A DNA stretch of 34,409 nucleotides from an uncultured Flammeovirgaceae bacterium (GTDB taxonomy: Bacteria > Bacteroidota > Bacteroidia > Cytophagales > Cyclobacteriaceae): the NCBI GenBank assembly GCA_937884755.1, contig CAKZYJ010000358.1, positions 1-34,409 on the forward strand. The letters run 5' to 3'. Within the stretch, counting starts at the first letter, position 1. Every line of letters starts with the position of its first letter. The position numbers were made by a program, and so were the translations under genes. Of the stretch, positions 31,141-34,409 are shown piece after piece. Below the pieces are notes generated by a model that worked only from the letters and a program-made list of their open reading frames with translations, did no database searches and had not been told where the DNA came from.

Positions 31141-31995
31141 ATGAAGCGATACACATATTTCATTATCAGTCTATTGGTTACTGTTTTATTTTCAGCTTGT
31201 CAGGAAGATGAAGGGGCGATGACCCCCGACATTCCCGGAGCACTTTCTATTGAGTTTGATAACTACGTAGGCAGCCAGCCGATGCAGCTCGATCCGGTAG
31301 GTTCTACCGATTATCGCTACATCACTGGCAGTGGGCAGGAATTTAACCTATCTACGTTTCGCTACTACATCAGTAATATCAAATTGGAAGGCCCGGATGG
31401 TGCTAGTTTTGAGGACGAGATGAACGCCAGTGCTAACGCGGATGAGGTACGAGGCTACTATCTAGTACAAGAAGGTGAATCATCTAGTTACTTTATTGAC
31501 TTGGACGATGTTCCGACGGGTCAGTACAACAGAATTACTTTTACGCTAGGCATTCCTGAGGAGGGCGTACAGGAAGGTGCCGCCGGAGGAATTCTTGATC
31601 CCGCGGAAGGGGCCTGGTTCTGGACATGGAATTCTGGATATATTGGCTTGGGTATGGAAGGCACGGCGGCCGATTCACCTCAAGAACGAGTAGAGCGCGA
31701 TGGATTCGTTACGGAAGCCAATACATTTGCCCTGCACGTAGGTGGTTGGAAAGAGGTGGAGGGTAACGACAATATGGTGGATAATACCCGCACGGTAACC
31801 CTGGATTTTGGCGACGTGGTTACGGTAGGTCAAGACGTGAAGCCTAAAGTACACGTAGTGTTTGATATGCTTGAAATACTAGACGGGGCTGGGATAGACT
31901 TCTCCCAGACCTTCCAGGTTCACGCGCCTCGGGCTGCTATTCCGATGGCCGATGAGATTCCCGAAGCATTTACTGTAGACCATGTACATCAGTAG
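31141..31995 (+). CDS. MbnP-family copper-binding lipoprotein
   Basis: The 284-residue product is a lipoprotein (MKRYTYFIISLLVTVLFSAC, Cys20). The mature part matches the MbnP family: an early FDNYVG strand, FRYYISNIKL, a PTGQYNRITFTLG segment, WFWTWNSGY (W159, W161, W163; Y167), FALHVGGW, and a C-terminal His-rich end (HVVFDMLEIL, HAPRAAIP, VDHVHQ). In the characterised MbnP a Trp in this region is oxidised to kynurenine by the partner diheme enzyme MbnH, which lets it bind copper. Which Trp here is equivalent is not certain. The stop overlaps the MbnH start by 14 bp. Anchored to the outer membrane or inner face, it may scavenge or detoxify copper. Confidence 0.8.
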   Translation: MKRYTYFIISLLVTVLFSACQEDEGAMTPDIPGALSIEFDNYVGSQPMQLDPVGSTDYRYITGSGQEFNLSTFRYYISNIKLEGPDGASFEDEMNASANADEVRGYYLVQEGESSSYFIDLDDVPTGQYNRITFTLGIPEEGVQEGAAGGILDPAEGAWFWTWNSGYIGLGMEGTAADSPQERVERDGFVTEANTFALHVGGWKEVEGNDNMVDNTRTVTLDFGDVVTVGQDVKPKVHVVFDMLEILDGAGIDFSQTFQVHAPRAAIPMADEIPEAFTVDHVHQ

Positions 31996-33058
31996 ACTAG
32001 CAGGACTGGTTTCCCAGTGGGCGAGTAGCATGTTACTCGCCGCTGGGTTTCTGATACTGTTCGCTTGCCAATCGGGCGATGCTGAGGATGTTCTGGATAC
32101 AAGGTACCGGTTTGAAAAGCCAGCGAATTTTCCCGAACCCACTTATACCTTTGAGAATAATCCGGTCACACCCCAAGGGTTTCAATTAGGACGGCGTTTG
32201 TTCTTCGACCCAATTCTGTCTCGCGATGGCTCAGTTGCTTGTAGCAATTGCCACCAGCAGGGGTTAGCTTTTGCCGATGGTCCCCAACATCCGTTCAGTG
32301 TGGGAGTAGATAATCGTTTTGGTATTCGAAATGCCCCGCCCCTGGCGAATTTGGCGTTCAAGCAAGAGTTTTTCTGGGACGGCGGCGTCACGCATCTAGA
32401 CTTTGTTCCGACCAATGCCATAGAAAATGAACTGGAGATGGATGAAAGTCTGGCGAATGTGGTAGATAAGCTGAATCAGCACGTGGAGTACCCAACATTA
32501 TTTAAGCAAGCGTTTGGGGTGGATACAATTACCTCTCCCTACCTGCTGCATGCTTTTTCTCAATTTATGGTGATGATGGTTTCTGCCAATTCTCGGTACG
32601 ATAAGTACGTACGGAACGAAGGTGAAACGTTAACAGAAGGAGAACTAAAGGGAATGCAGCTGTTTGAGGCGAAATGTGGGGCCTGCCACAGCGGAGAACT
32701 GTTTTCGGATTTCAGTTTCCGTAACAATGGTATCAGTACCACCTTTAGCGACGAAGGCCGTGCGAGAGTTACCGAGCACCCGTTGGATGTGGGAAAGTTT
32801 CGGGTGCCTAGCCTCCGGAACGTAGCCCGAACTGCCCCCTACATGCACAATGCTCGGTTCAAAACGCTGGAGAAAGTACTGGAGCACTATGCTAGCGGAG
32901 TGCAGGAATCGCCTACACTAGACCCGCTACTGAAAGACGAAACCCAACTCGGTATTCCGATGACCGACGAGGAGCAGACGCTGATTATCACTTTTCTAGA
33001 AACACTTACCGATTATGAATTCGTTGCCGACGAACGTTTTCGGAACACTTCTCAATAA
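31982..33058 (+). CDS. MbnH/MauG-type diheme cytochrome c peroxidase
   Basis: The 358-residue protein is a lipoprotein (LFAC, Cys29). It has two haem motifs, CSNCH (first Cys residue 87) and CGACH (first Cys residue 232), with the family sequences LGRRLFFDPILSRDGSVACSNCHQQGLAFAD, RNAPPLANLAFKQEFFWDGG and FRVPSLRNVARTAPYMHNA. In the family these haems activate peroxide; in MauG and MbnH they form a bis-Fe(IV) state used to modify a Trp of a partner protein. Its ATG at 31982 lies inside the end of the MbnP-like gene, so the pair is translationally coupled. Whether it is a true peroxidase or a protein-modifying enzyme turns on residues at the high-potential haem that I cannot fix without alignment. 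The neighbour favours the latter. Confidence 0.87.
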   Translation: MYISRLAGLVSQWASSMLLAAGFLILFACQSGDAEDVLDTRYRFEKPANFPEPTYTFENNPVTPQGFQLGRRLFFDPILSRDGSVACSNCHQQGLAFADGPQHPFSVGVDNRFGIRNAPPLANLAFKQEFFWDGGVTHLDFVPTNAIENELEMDESLANVVDKLNQHVEYPTLFKQAFGVDTITSPYLLHAFSQFMVMMVSANSRYDKYVRNEGETLTEGELKGMQLFEAKCGACHSGELFSDFSFRNNGISTTFSDEGRARVTEHPLDVGKFRVPSLRNVARTAPYMHNARFKTLEKVLEHYASGVQESPTLDPLLKDETQLGIPMTDEEQTLIITFLETLTDYEFVADERFRNTSQ

Positions 33059-33162
33059 GTCGTTCCATGAAAACAACAGGTTTCACTATTCCGTAGTACC
33101 CTTCCACTTTATACGTCTGATACCGCAGGGGGGACTTTCTCAATTAAGCAACGATAAGACAA

Positions 33163-33309
33163 TGACTTATCAATTGAATAATAGAAGGCTGTTTCGCCTT
33201 GATCAAATCATAGGACAAGTGATCATCTTAGTGATCTTAGGCTGGGTTCGTGATTGTGCTGATTGCAGCGGCAGGCAGTTTTTACGGCTACGGTCAATTT
33301 ATCCATTAG
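33163..33309 (+). pseudogene. Small membrane protein with probable frameshift
   Basis: A reading from ATG 33163 gives MTYQLNNRRLFRLDQIIGQVIILVILG. After a TGGG run at about 33243-33246 the hydrophobic character continues in another frame (FVIVLIAAAGSFYGYGQFIH, stop TAG at 33307-33309). Removing one G would join them into a 48-residue single-helix protein. The uncorrected frame continues into charged, non-membrane-like sequence. Either the gene carries a 1-bp insertion or a sequencing error. No family is recognised. Confidence 0.4.
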
Positions 33310-33345
33310 ATAATTTATATATCATCATACCTAATCAATACTATT

Positions 33346-34089
33346 ATGAATAAGCGTGATTTTTTGAAAACTGCTACTATGGTGGGCCTAACCAGCTTCT
33401 TGAAGCCTGTCGCTACGTTGCAGGCGAAAGCTTCACGGTATAACCATCAGCTTTCCACTGGATCAGAGCTGACAGTAGAAGGGCCATTTAAGGCAGACGC
33501 GTTGCCTTATGCCTACGATGCACTGGAACCCCATATTGATAAGGCTACCATGCAGCTCCATCATGACAAGCACTATCAAGGGTATATTAACAAGCTGAAT
33601 GCAGCGATTGTCGGTACCCAGTATGAGTCGATGGTCATTGAGGATATTTTGAAAAAGGTGGGTAAGAACAATACGGCAATCCGGAATAACGGCGGCGGTT
33701 ATTACAACCATACCCTGTTCTGGAAATGGATGTCACCTAACAGCGGCCAGCAGCCGGAAGGCTCACTAGCGGAGGCGATCAACAGTGCTTTTGGAACACT
33801 CGATGAATTTAAAACGAAATTTTCCGAAGCGGCTAGGGGTGTCTTTGGTTCCGGATGGGCCTGGTTGTTGTCCGATAAAAATGGTCAATTATCAATAGGT
33901 TCTACTCCAAATCAGGATAGTCCGCTCATGGGTTTTACCGAATCAAAAGGTACACCTATCCTGGGGCTGGACGTATGGGAGCACGCCTACTATCTAAAGT
34001 ATCAAAACAAACGTCCCGATTATATCAATGCCTGGATGCGAGTCATTAATTGGCAGGAGGTAGCCGGGCAGTATGCTTCTATCGGTTAA
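33346..34089 (+). CDS. Superoxide dismutase (Mn-type residues) with Tat-like leader
   Basis: The 247-residue enzyme dismutates superoxide. An N-terminal leader ([27 protein letters not shown]) has a KRDFLK motif, so export by Tat, or by Sec, to the periplasm is likely. Metal ligands are His72 (MQLHHDKHY), His122 (YYNHTLFW), Asp209 and His213 ([11 protein letters not shown]). GGGYYNH and NQDSPLMG are features of Mn rather than Fe enzymes; a cambialistic enzyme is possible. Length without the leader is close to the usual 200. It lies in the MbnP/MbnH locus, where its product hydrogen peroxide could feed the diheme enzyme, an inference. The next gene starts 5 bp later. Confidence 0.92.
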   Translation: MNKRDFLKTATMVGLTSFLKPVATLQAKASRYNHQLSTGSELTVEGPFKADALPYAYDALEPHIDKATMQLHHDKHYQGYINKLNAAIVGTQYESMVIEDILKKVGKNNTAIRNNGGGYYNHTLFWKWMSPNSGQQPEGSLAEAINSAFGTLDEFKTKFSEAARGVFGSGWAWLLSDKNGQLSIGSTPNQDSPLMGFTESKGTPILGLDVWEHAYYLKYQNKRPDYINAWMRVINWQEVAGQYASIG

Positions 34090-34094
34090 ACATT

Positions 34095-34409
34095 ATGAAA
34101 AAATTCTGTATCACTTTCTTACTATTTACCGGGTCCTTCACGGCTAGCCTAGGCTGTGATGTGTGCGGGTGCTCGCTGGGGAGTAACTACTTCGGTATTT
34201 TGCCTCAGTTTGCTAAACACTTTGTCGGGGATCGGTGGCACCCCAGTTCGTTCTTTGCCCAAATGAACCACAACAGCGAATTGCTGGAGCGGGAATACTC
34301 TGATGACTCCTATCACCAACTTGAACTTTGGGGGCGATTTTGCCTCGCTCCGCGGGTTCAGTTATTCGCTTCGGTACCTTATTCTATCAACTTCATGCAG
34401 GGTAGTCAT
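34095..34409 (+). CDS. Outer-membrane protein with CDxCGC motif (partial, runs off the window)
   Basis: Only the first 105 codons are present. The product has a signal peptide (MKKFCITFLLFTGSFTASLG) followed at once by CDVCGCSLG (Cys21, Cys24, Cys26), then FGILPQFAKHFVGDRWHPSSFF and strand-like sequence (LELWGRFCLAPRVQLFASVPY). This looks like the start of an outer-membrane beta-barrel of a type that I associate with MbnP/MbnH loci in Bacteroidota. The Cys triplet after the signal could bind metal, or Cys21 could be lipidated. It begins 5 bp after the superoxide dismutase stop, so both are in one operon. Confidence 0.65.
   Translation, partial: MKKFCITFLLFTGSFTASLGCDVCGCSLGSNYFGILPQFAKHFVGDRWHPSSFFAQMNHNSELLEREYSDDSYHQLELWGRFCLAPRVQLFASVPYSINFMQGSH

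Noticed and set aside
33015-33353. 112-codon open frame overlapping the end of the diheme gene
   Set aside because: Its first part repeats the coding region of the diheme enzyme out of frame; only the section from 33163 looks membrane-like, and that part needs a frame correction.
1-34409. tRNA, rRNA, CRISPR array, prophage or conjugative genes
   Set aside because: No such motifs or repeats were seen on reading; the only mobile element is the IS982-type insertion.

Overview
The window looks like chromosomal DNA of a member of the Bacteroidota, most likely a Cytophagales-type marine or glycan-degrading bacterium. The evidence is a very large surface protein ending in a type IX secretion (T9SS) sorting domain, many lipoproteins with short lipoboxes, start codons without clear Shine-Dalgarno sites, an exact TAnnTTTG -7 promoter element at 30466-30473, a GH109 enzyme with a Tat signal, sulfatases, a DUF6515-like protein and an IS982-type insertion sequence. 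No rRNA, tRNA or CRISPR array was seen.

Region by region. 217-3944: a secreted TIM-barrel glycosidase-like protein, a small membrane protein, and convergently a PQQ dehydrogenase fused to cytochrome c. 4109-8271: an eroded stretch holding an amidohydrolase remnant, a two-gene envelope operon (DUF2092-like and proline-rich DUF6515-like proteins), an apparently intact IS982 element with target-site duplication, the last part of an AI-2E-type transporter, and a beta-barrel protein. 8432-13289: a glycan-degradation block of two divergent sulfatases and a Tat-exported GH109-type glycosidase. 13315-21537: mostly housekeeping or accessory genes, including an atypical pyruvate kinase, a membrane class III cyclase, asparagine synthetase, TatA, an alpha/beta hydrolase, a small lipoprotein, a four-helix membrane protein and an isochorismatase-family hydrolase.

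22149-27500: one 1783-residue secreted protein with a nearly mirror-symmetric layout: CBM-like, L-domain, PA14, L-domain, PA14, L-domain, CBM-like, T9SS tail. It follows about 300 bp of extremely AT-rich DNA. 27643-30345: a decaying region with a TonB-dependent receptor pseudogene overlapping the end of a Fur-family regulator, a high-potential iron-sulfur protein pseudogene, a PAS protein that resembles a LOV domain without its cysteine, and a well-formed cobalamin riboswitch. The riboswitch points at the PAS gene, an unusual target.

30493-34409 (running off the end): a co-directional set of a Cys-rich membrane protein, an MbnP-like lipoprotein overlapping an MbnH/MauG-like diheme enzyme, a Mn-type superoxide dismutase with a Tat-like leader, and the start of a CDxCGC outer-membrane protein. 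This resembles a copper and oxidative-chemistry locus in which the diheme enzyme would modify a tryptophan of its partner. It is the best candidate here for an under-described system.
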